Source of the DNA: Roseateles sp. SL47
GTDB taxonomy: Bacteria > Pseudomonadota > Gammaproteobacteria > Burkholderiales > Burkholderiaceae_C
DNA: 64,000 bases
Direction of reading: 5' to 3'
NCBI RefSeq assembly: GCF_026625885.1
Contig: NZ_CP113068.1
Span: forward strand, 6,324,001-6,388,000
The position numbers and the translations under genes were made by a program. The stretch's first letter is position 1. The number at the start of each line of letters is the position of its first letter. The notes beneath the pieces were generated by a model. The model was not told where the DNA came from. It did no database searches and saw only the letters and a program-made list of their open reading frames with translations. Positions 29,046 through 36,857 of the stretch are shown here, one piece after another.

Positions 29046-31098
29046 TGCGCTTCCAGGTCTTGAAGTCACCCGTGCCGAAGAGCGTGATGCCCAACCACAG
29101 GCGGCTTGACCGCCAGGGTTCCGGGACCGCCTCGTCAGCGTCGCCCCGGGCGCACAGGGTGACGATCTCGCCGATGCGGAGATTGAAGATCGTGTTCGGC
29201 AACCACAATCCTTCGTTCCACAGGTACGCGAGGAGATCGTCGGTCACCTGCTGGGTGGTCCGTGCGAGCCTCCGGCCGGCCTTGGTGCCTTCCTGCAGGC
29301 AGATTTCCCATCGCGCATCCCGCATACGGGATTCCTCTTCATCGGAATCCAGCCGCTTCAGTATGACCTTGTGCCCGCGAAGCTGCGCCGCTGCGGACGC
29401 AAGCATCTGCTGCAGTTCGGTGACCTTCTCGCCGCCGCCATGGAATTCGGCGTCCACGAGGCTCTGAGGGTCGATGTCCCCCGCAAGACCGAACTGGAAA
29501 TTCGTCAGCCTTCCGGTCTTGCCGGGTGACCCAAGCATCGCGAAGCGACTTCGTCCGGTTCGGAGCGATTCGTCGTACGGTCCCGCATACACGCAATCGG
29601 ACGGTATCCTGTTCAGCACCTTGCCCGCCCGTGTCACCGCGACGAATCCGACGTTCGCGAGTTCCAGCGGATCCTCGGGTTCCTTCTGATTCTTCCTGGC
29701 GCGAGGGTCGAGAAGCGACACATTGTCGAACTCCATACCCTTGGCCTGGTGGACGGTCGTGATGTAGACAACGGCTTGCTCAATCGTCTGATCGTCGGGA
29801 AACGAATCGGGCCATGGGAGCCGTTCGCGCAGATCTCCCATGTCGATCGACGTGGTGTCGTCGCTCGCGCCACTGGCACGCGCGAGCCTGCTCCAGCAAG
29901 CCTGAAGGGATGGCATGTTCAGCGCCGTGCGCGCCTCCGGAGCAATCTCTTCCAGCGCCTTTTTGTAAATCAATTCGAACGTCGATCTAGCGACGCTCTG
30001 GGGCTTGAACCGCCAGAGTAGTGCAGCGATCCAGGCAGGTGCCGGCGGCGTCTCGCCCGCGGTCCGAAGTCGAACCGACACCGTCGGGCCTTCGACCTTA
30101 TCCCCAAGCAGCATCTTCGCAACTCGCAGAGATTCGCCGTTGGTGCGTGTCAGGATGGCTACGGAGCCCGCAGGCAGACTCGCGAGCCATTCAGAACTGA
30201 GCTGAGTTTCCGCTGGCATTCCAGGGATCCGCTCCAAGAACCGCTCCATAGCGGACAGCTTCCTGGGGGCGGTGAGATCCTCACTCTGCAGGATCTTCCG
30301 CAGACTTGCCGCCATGATGGCCAGTTTCTCGGTGGAACGATAGTTTCGCGTCAACGACACCTCGCGCAGCTCGGGCCCCATGACAGTCTCGAGCCGTTTC
30401 CATGGATCCTCGTCCAAGCCGTGACCGCTCGCGCGTGCCGCCCATCTATAAATCGATTGAACGGGGTCACCCAGCACCGTGAAACCTACACGTCGGCCAT
30501 CCACATTTAGGCGAGATAGAAGCGCGATGACCATAGCTGCGCGGACACCGGGCAGGTCCTGAAACTCATCGACAATCACATGGCGAATGCCTGCAAGTCG
30601 ATCGGCAACGACTGAATTCGCTCGGTCGGCTAAGGCGGCTGTGGCCGCCTCGATGTTCTCGTCGTGCTGCCGGCCCAACAGTTGCGGCACGGCCGCACCG
30701 CACTGCCTGAGGATTCGGAACGCCCAGGAGTCGAAGGTGCGGATTGCCAAGTGCCGGAGGTCCTCCACGACGTGCTCGTCAGCGAGATGCAGTCGGGCAA
30801 TGCGGCGGGTGAGCATGGCGACCGCACTTCGAGAGAAGCTGAGGACCAAAATTTGCGCCGGCAGCAGGCCCGTGCTGATGAGGTGCGCAAGCCGCATCGA
30901 CGCGACCTGCGTCTTCCCGGTTCCAGGTCCGGCTACGACCAGCAACCAATCCAAAGGCGAAGCGCTGATAACAGCAGCCTGCTCGGGATCAGGTACGAAC
31001 TTTTCTACCGCAAATGCACGAGGGCCGAGCCCCGCCGGCTGATGAAGACTCGCACCGCCGATGCCTGTAACCTCGTCAATCTGTCCGGCTCCCCCCAC
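29035..31098 (-). CDS. UvrD/Rep-type SF1 helicase, first gene of the defence operon
   Basis: A 687-residue superfamily 1A helicase. Motifs: Q-motif-like PDPEQAAVISAS, Walker A VAGPGTGKTQVASM (about 55-68), motif II VIVDEFQDLPGV, motif III VLGDPVQSIYRW, motif IV LTRNYRSTEKL, motif V TVHQAKGMEFDNVSLL and motif VI VAVTRAGKV. The start is GTG at 31098, giving MGGAGQIDEV. The stop codon lies inside the start of drmA, so translation is coupled. It is the first gene of the eight-gene minus-strand operon; vsr is divergent 122 bases away. It is a second SF1 helicase in the same operon in addition to the NERD fusion, which is unusual. Confidence 0.9.
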   Translation of the reverse strand: MGGAGQIDEVTGIGGASLHQPAGLGPRAFAVEKFVPDPEQAAVISASPLDWLLVVAGPGTGKTQVASMRLAHLISTGLLPAQILVLSFSRSAVAMLTRRIARLHLADEHVVEDLRHLAIRTFDSWAFRILRQCGAAVPQLLGRQHDENIEAATAALADRANSVVADRLAGIRHVIVDEFQDLPGVRAAMVIALLSRLNVDGRRVGFTVLGDPVQSIYRWAARASGHGLDEDPWKRLETVMGPELREVSLTRNYRSTEKLAIMAASLRKILQSEDLTAPRKLSAMERFLERIPGMPAETQLSSEWLASLPAGSVAILTRTNGESLRVAKMLLGDKVEGPTVSVRLRTAGETPPAPAWIAALLWRFKPQSVARSTFELIYKKALEEIAPEARTALNMPSLQACWSRLARASGASDDTTSIDMGDLRERLPWPDSFPDDQTIEQAVVYITTVHQAKGMEFDNVSLLDPRARKNQKEPEDPLELANVGFVAVTRAGKVLNRIPSDCVYAGPYDESLRTGRSRFAMLGSPGKTGRLTNFQFGLAGDIDPQSLVDAEFHGGGEKVTELQQMLASAAAQLRGHKVILKRLDSDEEESRMRDARWEICLQEGTKAGRRLARTTQQVTDDLLAYLWNEGLWLPNTIFNLRIGEIVTLCARGDADEAVPEPWRSSRLWLGITLFGTGDFKTWKRNGK

Positions 31099-31196
31099 CC
31101 TGAGTCACCCTTTTGTTTAGTTATGCGTCTTGCTTTACAAAGAGTATCACGGACTTTTCCGTAGTCTGAAGCATCGCGTTGCGCCAGTCATCTATG

Positions 31197-31209
31197 TACG
31201 CATAGCGTA
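31197..31209. promoter_or_regulatory. 13-bp palindrome in the vsr / defence operon divergent promoter region
   Basis: A perfect inverted repeat TACGC-ATA-GCGTA lies 11 bases before the vsr ATG in the 122-base region between the operon start (31098) and vsr. It could be an operator for a dimeric regulator, but no regulator gene is seen nearby in the island apart from hipB, whose sites differ. No strong core promoter was identified. Confidence 0.35.
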
Positions 31210-31220
31210 TCGTGCTCACC

Positions 31221-31694
31221 ATGGCCGATATCGTCAGCCCAGCCAAGCGCAGCCAGATGATGTCCGGCATCAAGGGCAAGAACTCTCTACCTGAGATGCT
31301 GGTCCGCAAGGCGCTGTTCGCGATCGGGCACCGCTTCCGACTGCATCGGCGTGACCTGCCAGGCACGCCCGATATCGCCATGCCGGGCCGCAAGATCGCG
31401 ATCTTCGTTCACGGCTGCTTCTGGCACGCGCACCAGGGGTGCAAATACGCCAAGATGCCATCAACGCGGCCTGAGTTTTGGGCGGCCAAGCTCCAGGGCA
31501 ATGTCGATCGTGACCGACGCGCTGCCGACAAGCTCGCGGAGATGGGCTGGCGGGTGCTCAATGTCTGGGAATGCTCAACGCGTGACCCGGGGTCCGCTGC
31601 GGAATTGCCTTTGGCGCTCAGAGCTTGGATCGACAGCGGTGCACCTGCGGGTGAAATCAGCGCTCAAAGCCTCGCAGCGGCCTCCTTGCGATAA
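31221..31694 (+). CDS. vsr: Very short patch repair endonuclease
   Basis: Vsr nicks DNA 5' of the T in T:G mismatches that arise when 5-methylcytosine deaminates, so it is a companion of cytosine methyltransferases. The 157-residue product begins MADIVSPAKRSQMMSGIKGKN, the family N-terminus. Asp51 (LPGTPDIAMP) and the IFVHGCFWHAHQGC block with His64, Phe67, Trp68 and His69 match the catalytic and intercalating residues of the E. coli enzyme. The ATG at 31221 is chosen over a GTG at 31212 because it gives this N-terminus. It is the only plus-strand gene in the defence region and points away from the operon. Confidence 0.95.
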   Translation: MADIVSPAKRSQMMSGIKGKNSLPEMLVRKALFAIGHRFRLHRRDLPGTPDIAMPGRKIAIFVHGCFWHAHQGCKYAKMPSTRPEFWAAKLQGNVDRDRRAADKLAEMGWRVLNVWECSTRDPGSAAELPLALRAWIDSGAPAGEISAQSLAAASLR

Positions 31695-31785
31695 CCTGCA
31701 GTCCCACCACTCCCGGCTGCCAAACCGGCGGACACGCTTGCCGTTTGCAGCCGGGCCTCATATCACCATCGTGATCGCCAAAACG

Positions 31786-32736
31786 CTAGCTGACATAATG
31801 CCCAGAAAGGTCTTCCAAAGAGCGTGACAGGATGACGCCGTATTTCGAGTCGAGCTTCGCCTGCTGCGCGTGGGAGATGGCTGCCTTCTCGGCGATGACA
31901 CGGTCCGAATATGGAATCGCGGTATAGAAGGACTGCATGTCCAGAACGTCGTTAGCCGAGAGAGTCCCGGTCTTGGCTTCCAGGCGCGTAGCCATTTCAA
32001 CTTCCACATTCATCGTCGGCACGTCCTCAAGCAGAGCTCGCATGGTGCTGTCGCCGAGCGCTGACAAGTCGTCGAACGAATACCCCAACGCAGCCACAAT
32101 CCGGTTGAGGACGTCCAGATGGTCCACCCATGATTGCGCCGCGTATATGCGCCGACGCATATCGAGGGACTCGCTTGCAAACCGTGCGCGCCGGCCCTCG
32201 ATCTGTGCGACCAACGCCGAAAGTCCTTCGCTCAACTTGGCATTGGCCTCTCTGCGGCGGGTATCGTCCTGCGTGACCATGTAGTTCAGGTAGAGCGCCG
32301 CGGGGTCTACGAGGGACGTCATCCGTCGTACGCGTGCAAGTTCTCCTGGGGACGCCATCAGCTCATCCATGGGCTCGAAGGCCTGCATAAAGCCCGGTGC
32401 AATCGCCCAATGGGTCGGCATGCGCTCAGGCTCAATGCCGAATCGGCGTTGAATTGCAGCTCGCAGCTCCACCTCTATCCGGGCGGCCCGGCTTCGATGG
32501 ACATAGCCGAGACTGAGCATGGCCTGTGTTTCGGCGATGAGCCGCCTGCTGACATCGTCGTTGCGCTTTGCGGTCTCCATGATGTTCGCCACCGATAGCG
32601 GAAACAGAACGCGCCCCTCCCGTACGGCTGCGACGAGCCGAGGGAACAACTGGGCGATCGGGCCGCCCTTAATTCGACCGCTGTGCACTTGAGCCAGCTC
32701 GATCCATTTGTTCTGGTCCAGAAAGATGATTTCCAT
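31786..32736 (-). CDS. PIN-like domain protein of unknown role
   Basis: A 316-residue protein. Its N-terminus IIFLDQNKWIELAQ with Asp7, then SVANIMETAKR with Glu54, and near the C-terminus NDVLDMQSFYTAIPYSDRVIAEK with Asp263/Asp266 and Asp278 give the spaced acidic residues of a PIN-like metal-dependent nuclease fold. The middle is helical. I recognise the pattern but not a named family. The gene lies 126 bases downstream of the cytosine methyltransferase on the same strand and is convergent with vsr. An RNA- or DNA-cleaving effector tied to the methyltransferase is an inference from domain and place. Confidence 0.65.
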   Translation of the reverse strand: MEIIFLDQNKWIELAQVHSGRIKGGPIAQLFPRLVAAVREGRVLFPLSVANIMETAKRNDDVSRRLIAETQAMLSLGYVHRSRAARIEVELRAAIQRRFGIEPERMPTHWAIAPGFMQAFEPMDELMASPGELARVRRMTSLVDPAALYLNYMVTQDDTRRREANAKLSEGLSALVAQIEGRRARFASESLDMRRRIYAAQSWVDHLDVLNRIVAALGYSFDDLSALGDSTMRALLEDVPTMNVEVEMATRLEAKTGTLSANDVLDMQSFYTAIPYSDRVIAEKAAISHAQQAKLDSKYGVILSRSLEDLSGHYVS

Positions 32737-32862
32737 ACGGCTGGCCGTCTCGGGTTCTCTTGCAGCGCTACACGGAACTCCATGGCAGCCGTGGGATCAG
32801 GCTTGGCCCGAATTTGCCGACGGGACCGCCAAGTCATGGAAAGGGCCACCTCGCTCAGACCC

Positions 32863-34428
32863 TCACCGCCTACGCGGAGAAATCATGAGATCGCGGATGA
32901 TTTCTCCAATCTGTTTGGCCAACAGCGGCGGGACGGCGTTGCCGATCTGGCCGTATTGCTCGGTGCGGTTCCCCTCAAAAAAATAGTTGTCGGGGAAGGT
33001 CTGCAAGCGAGCCGCCTCGCGCGCGGTGAGGCTGCGGCACTGGCCCGGATCCGGATGGATGTAGTAGTGCCCGTCCTTCTTAATGTGCGCGACCACCGTC
33101 GACGAGGGATGCTTGCCCAACTGGACCCGAAAACGGTCTTTGAAAGGGATCGTCTCCTCGTCCACGTTCACATGGTCGGGCAGCAGCTTGGGCGGGAAAT
33201 TGCGCAGGTCCGGGGCGTATGTCTGCGTCGCCGCGAAGCAGGCGGCGAACATGTAACGATGCAGATCCGAGCGCATGTGGCTGCGGGTCTCATGATGCAA
33301 GACGCCGCCTAGCCTCGGATCCAAATACCAGTCACGCAGATCTTTGGGCATGTAGTTGCCAGGTTCGACGGCGGTCTCGATGAATGGCCCGCCGAATGTC
33401 TTCTGCTTCTCGGCTCTCTTGATGAACTTCTCCATGGCCGTCTCAATGACGGCGCGCAGCGGCAGGCGCCACCCCACCAAGGCGCTTGGAGACTCTTTGA
33501 CGGCCTTGATCCAGGCTTCCTGCGAGTCAGGCTCTTTGGACAAGCGGCTGCGAAGCTCTGGCAGGCCGGCCAGGGCCGCGCTCACGCCAACCTTCTTGGG
33601 CTGTTTACGAAGCAGGAAGTCCTCGGGGCGCTCCCTGAGTGCAGGGGTCGCCGCCGCCACGTCCGATCGGACGCCGAACAGTATCACCCGATGGCGGCTT
33701 TGCGGGATGCCGTGGTCGTCAGCCTCGATCACGTAGTCGTTAGGATCGAGTTCGCCTTCCGACTTGTGGACCACCAGCGAGCGCACTTCGTAGCTCAGGC
33801 CAGCCTTGGGCGTTTTCAGATCGGCGAGGATCTGCTCGAAGATGCGCTTGCCGGAGTTGGTCGAATTCAGCATCCCCTTGACGTTCTCCATGACGAACAC
33901 CGCTGGGGCGAACCGCTGAATGATTCGAAGGTATTCGATGTAGAGGAAGTGCTTGGCGTCGGCCTCGAACTTCTTCACGTCCTTGCTGCGCAGGCGCGAC
34001 CGGCCAGCCAGCGAGTAGGCCTGGCAAGGCGGCCCCCCGATGAGCACCCAGTCTGTCTGCCCGCCCAGAGCTTCGCGGATCCAGCCGTCGACCTCCTTGG
34101 CCGGGGTGAGACCGAGCTCAGCGCATCGGGCCTCCTTGGCGGCATGTTCCGCCGCGACCTTGATCTCAGGATGAGCCAGAAACTGCTCGCGGTTGATTTT
34201 CCCTCGGACGTAGTCGTAGTAGCAGTTCGGCACCTTCCCCTTGGGGAACTTGCGGAAGATCGCCCGCAGCAGAAGGGTACGGTGGGCAATGGGATCCTTT
34301 TCGATGGATACCTTGACGTCAAAGCTACGCGCCCCCGACGCGTCGACGACCGACGAGAATCCCTCGCAAAGCCCCCCCGGACCGGCAAAGAGATCTATGA
34401 CCGGTATTGCTTCTTTTCTTTTGTGCAT
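32863..34428 (-). CDS. DNA (cytosine-5)-methyltransferase
   Basis: A 521-residue C5-cytosine methyltransferase. Motif I is VIDLFAGPGGLCEGF (SAM binding, residues 10-24), motif IV holds the catalytic cysteine in IGGPPCQAYSLAG, motif VI is VMENVKG, motif VIII is QSRHRVILFGV, and motif X is YGQIGNAVPPLLA. Between motifs VIII and IX about 150 residues form the target-recognition region; the target cannot be read from sequence. Class 2 DISARM uses a cytosine methyltransferase (DrmMII) to mark host DNA, and this gene is the obvious candidate for that role here. vsr nearby fits 5-methylcytosine production. An orphan or phage-type enzyme remains possible. Confidence 0.92.
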   Translation of the reverse strand: MHKRKEAIPVIDLFAGPGGLCEGFSSVVDASGARSFDVKVSIEKDPIAHRTLLLRAIFRKFPKGKVPNCYYDYVRGKINREQFLAHPEIKVAAEHAAKEARCAELGLTPAKEVDGWIREALGGQTDWVLIGGPPCQAYSLAGRSRLRSKDVKKFEADAKHFLYIEYLRIIQRFAPAVFVMENVKGMLNSTNSGKRIFEQILADLKTPKAGLSYEVRSLVVHKSEGELDPNDYVIEADDHGIPQSRHRVILFGVRSDVAAATPALRERPEDFLLRKQPKKVGVSAALAGLPELRSRLSKEPDSQEAWIKAVKESPSALVGWRLPLRAVIETAMEKFIKRAEKQKTFGGPFIETAVEPGNYMPKDLRDWYLDPRLGGVLHHETRSHMRSDLHRYMFAACFAATQTYAPDLRNFPPKLLPDHVNVDEETIPFKDRFRVQLGKHPSSTVVAHIKKDGHYYIHPDPGQCRSLTAREAARLQTFPDNYFFEGNRTEQYGQIGNAVPPLLAKQIGEIIRDLMISPRRR

Positions 34429-34840
34429 CTTGCCTGTAGCTGTGCCGCAGATGGACTGACCTGTTCCCCATCATGCGTTTCCAGCATTCTGCCAGGCAGC
34501 GTACCAATGCGATCAATTGTGGCGCGAGCCCCACCGTGCAGGGGAGCGCTGACCTAGTACTGTGTCTGCCCTTTCACGCAGATCACCAGCGCCGTCCGTA
34601 CGACTTGCGCACAAGCAACGTAGAGTTGTGCAGCACCGCCATCGAATAAGCAGCAGAACCCAATAGGAACACGCCTGCAAGACTTGCTGGCACCCGCAAG
34701 TCAAGAGGCCGTTGCCGGATGCGAGCTTGGCCGGGGCATCACACGCACAGGCCGCTTGCCAATTGCGCTCGACAGTGCGACAGCACGGTACTTCTGCATG
34801 AACACCAGCGGTGATTCAAGGCCCGGCAAAGGGATCGCGG
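34429..34840. other. Intergenic region upstream of the cytosine methyltransferase
   Basis: About 410 bases between the methyltransferase start and a small ORF. It should contain the methyltransferase promoter. No gene, tRNA or clear repeat was recognised, and short open frames here have no family resemblance. Confidence 0.4.
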
Positions 34841-34987
34841 TCAACCCGCGCCGTATCGCCGCGACTCGACAACCTCATCGATCTCCCGCTCCATCTCGTC
34901 CTCGATATCCTTGAGGAGTTGATCGTTGATCGACTTGGCCAGCGCTTCGCGCACTGCAAATTCCACTGTGGGACTGTCGTCCCCCAT
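34841..34987 (-). CDS. Small acidic ORF downstream of and in frame with hipA
   Basis: A 48-codon frame encoding a strongly charged, helical peptide (MGDDSPTVEFAVREALAKSI...ESRRYGAG). It starts 36 bases after the hipA stop. The frame is the same as that of hipA, and the codons between the two stops are all sense codons, so reading through the hipA TGA would add about 60 residues. The ribosome-binding site is weak. It may be a small independent protein, a former C-terminal extension of hipA, or chance. No family is recognised. Confidence 0.35.
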   Translation of the reverse strand: MGDDSPTVEFAVREALAKSINDQLLKDIEDEMEREIDEVVESRRYGAG

Positions 34988-35023
34988 CTCTAATTGGCTT
35001 TCATCGACGCCGGCAAGGCCGAC

Positions 35024-36388
35024 TCAGCCTTCCACCGCCGCCCGCCAGAGCGAGCCCAAACCCTGCTCCCACCGCGTCAACTGTGCTCGCACGCCCTCGA
35101 ACACAGCGTCTGCAGTTCGCGGAGGGAAGTCCGCCGGTAACCGTGCCTGTACTGCAGCTATCGCTGGCTCCACGCACTGGGACAGCGTCAGCATGTCCTC
35201 CCACACATCGGCCGCCCCCGACCTCTCGGCGGCGTCACGCCAATGGCGTGCCTGGATGCTGTGAAGGTTGTAATGCACGTTCTTGGACCGGATAGCCATC
35301 GCCAGTTTGGCAGCCCGCCATGGCACTTGATTGGCGGCGTTTCCGACGACAGGCCAGACTGAGATGACGTCATAGAGCGGCGTCATTCGGTACTGCCCGC
35401 CGGGAAGCAGAAAGATGGAGAAGTTCTTGGCATGCCCATCCGTAGCAGCCAAGAGCCAAAAGGCTAGCTGCGTGCGCAGGAAGTGGGAGACGTCGACCTG
35501 CGGCGCCTGGCCGCCCAACAGGATTTGGGTGCACCGCACCATGCTCGGACCGCCATGGCTTTCGTACTTTGCCGAAGGTGGAAGGCCCAAGACCTGGCAG
35601 AAGTCTTCTTGCGGCAAGCGGGCAATCCAGCGTTGCCCGTCAGTCAGCCTCGTCGCCCAAGAGCGGTCAAAGCGCTCGACCACCAGGGTCAACTGATCGC
35701 CAAACCTCACCATCTCGGTCTCAGCCACCGGAAGTCCGAGCTCGCGCAGAAACTGGGCGCAGAGCCATTCGTTCTGGACCGAGTGCGTGAGGTCTAGCCG
35801 ACGCCCGCCGACAAGCCCCAAAGGCAGTTTGACGATGTGCGTTGTGGGTGTGGCGCCAAGAGGTCTGCACCATTGGCCGTCCAGGCGAAGCAGCGCCGTC
35901 TTCTCCTGGGCTCCGGCGATGGAGATGCGAAAGTCTTTGGCATCGTCTTCTCCGCCAAGTCCAGGCGTGCTGACGACGCCGCGCAAGTGCTGCTCAACGG
36001 CCGCATCGCTCATGGGCTCGTAATCGATACGGTCGAAGCCGGTTGGCGCGGTCTCGGGCGGCAGCAACTGGGCGGCCCCCACACAGTCTCGCCCTATCGC
36101 CTGCAGTAATTCAAATGCGTCGATGGAGTTCGTTTTGAACCGCGCCGCAACGCGCTTGCGAATCTGGGCGTCATCAGGCAGCAGGTTGTCGAAGTAATTG
36201 CGGACGACGTCTCCCGATACGGTCCTGTCGGGCGTGATGGGCATCGACAAGGACAGAGGGCGCACTCGTGGCGAGTTCAGCCAAGTGGCCTCGTAGGTGA
36301 AGCGATGGTGTCCGGTGCGGCCGCGATGCCATACGCCCACGTGCTCGCCGTTCATCCATACCCAAAGTTCGCTCAGTTTGTCAGCCAT
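35024..36388 (-). CDS. hipA: HipA-type serine/threonine kinase toxin
   Basis: HipA toxins phosphorylate glutamyl-tRNA synthetase or other targets and cause growth arrest. The 454-residue product has full length. Features: the Gly-rich/autophosphorylation loop ISIAGAQEKTALLRL (about residue 158), the catalytic loop LLAATDGHAKNFSIF with the base Asp near residue 316, and the metal-binding TPLYDVISV Asp near 339. The ATG at 36388 is chosen because GGGAG lies seven bases before it; a GTG five codons upstream is also possible. hipB lies 24 bases upstream, the usual antitoxin-first order. Confidence 0.93.
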   Translation of the reverse strand: MADKLSELWVWMNGEHVGVWHRGRTGHHRFTYEATWLNSPRVRPLSLSMPITPDRTVSGDVVRNYFDNLLPDDAQIRKRVAARFKTNSIDAFELLQAIGRDCVGAAQLLPPETAPTGFDRIDYEPMSDAAVEQHLRGVVSTPGLGGEDDAKDFRISIAGAQEKTALLRLDGQWCRPLGATPTTHIVKLPLGLVGGRRLDLTHSVQNEWLCAQFLRELGLPVAETEMVRFGDQLTLVVERFDRSWATRLTDGQRWIARLPQEDFCQVLGLPPSAKYESHGGPSMVRCTQILLGGQAPQVDVSHFLRTQLAFWLLAATDGHAKNFSIFLLPGGQYRMTPLYDVISVWPVVGNAANQVPWRAAKLAMAIRSKNVHYNLHSIQARHWRDAAERSGAADVWEDMLTLSQCVEPAIAAVQARLPADFPPRTADAVFEGVRAQLTRWEQGLGSLWRAAVEG

Positions 36389-36412
36389 GAAGAGCACTCC
36401 CACGCATGGGGT

Positions 36413-36748
36413 TCACCATTGCCCTTTGGGAGGGTCTGCTGGCTCGCGAGGCGCGTCCGCAGGCTCTGTGTCAGTGAGCGTCGACGCCTTCCGTTTCCGA
36501 GAGTCGCCTGCTGCGCCGTCCATTGGCAGGGTGTGTGCGTCTCGCACGACCAGTTGAGCGTTGAGGACCGCAAGAATCTGGAGCAGTTGGTCGACGCTGA
36601 CTGCCCCGGGATTCGCTTCAATGTCCGCGACCCGCGACTGGCCAACGCCGAGGCGCCTGGCAAGGTCCGACTGAGTCAAACCGCGCGACTTGCGCAGTGA
36701 GCGCAAGTACTGCTTGATCTGGCTGGAGAGTGCAACAGGGTAGTCCAT
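36413..36748 (-). CDS. hipB: HipB-type antitoxin, XRE family repressor
   Basis: An 111-residue helix-turn-helix protein that would neutralise HipA and repress its own operon. The HTH covers about residues 8-62 (SLRKSRGLTQSDLARRLGVGQ followed by SRVADIEANPGAVSVDQLLQIL, typical of Cro/CI-type folds). About 45 C-terminal residues are disordered and acidic/Pro-rich and end in a terminal tryptophan (KGQW). In E. coli HipB the C-terminal Trp docks into HipA and controls Lon turnover, so the terminal Trp here is a meaningful match. Four matching operators lie directly upstream. Confidence 0.93.
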   Translation of the reverse strand: MDYPVALSSQIKQYLRSLRKSRGLTQSDLARRLGVGQSRVADIEANPGAVSVDQLLQILAVLNAQLVVRDAHTLPMDGAAGDSRKRKASTLTDTEPADAPREPADPPKGQW

Positions 36749-36758
36749 CTCGTCAGCT

Positions 36759-36857
36759 TATCGCCTCTAGGCGATATTAGCAAAATATCTTGTTTGACCG
36801 ATATTTGCGACATATCGCCTTTGGCAGATATTGAGAAAATATCTCCTTTGAACGATA
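36759..36857. promoter_or_regulatory. Four phased HipB-type operators upstream of hipBA
   Basis: Four 18-bp sites of the form TATC-N10-GATA lie at 36759-36776, 36786-36803, 36813-36830 and 36840-36857. Each start is exactly 27 bases from the next, with 9-base AT-rich spacers. The first, TATCGCCTCTAGGCGATA, is a perfect palindrome and begins 11 bases upstream of the hipB ATG. E. coli HipB binds TATCC-N8-GGATA, also 18 bp, so arms and length agree. The core promoter must lie inside this array, which implies tight, probably cooperative autorepression. Confidence 0.85.

Noticed and set aside
14018..31098. BREX or Druantia system
   Set aside because: There is no PglZ or BrxC for BREX. Druantia has one very large DUF1998 helicase, while here DUF1998 (DrmB) and the helicase (DrmA) are separate genes.
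34513..34914. Possible transposase or integrase remnant between the methyltransferase and hipA
   Set aside because: Translations on both strands show no catalytic motif or family pattern, only short Arg/Pro-rich frames.
36759..36857. CRISPR-like array
   Set aside because: The repeats are 18 bp with a degenerate centre, only 9-base spacers and dyad symmetry. They match HipB operators, and no cas gene is nearby.
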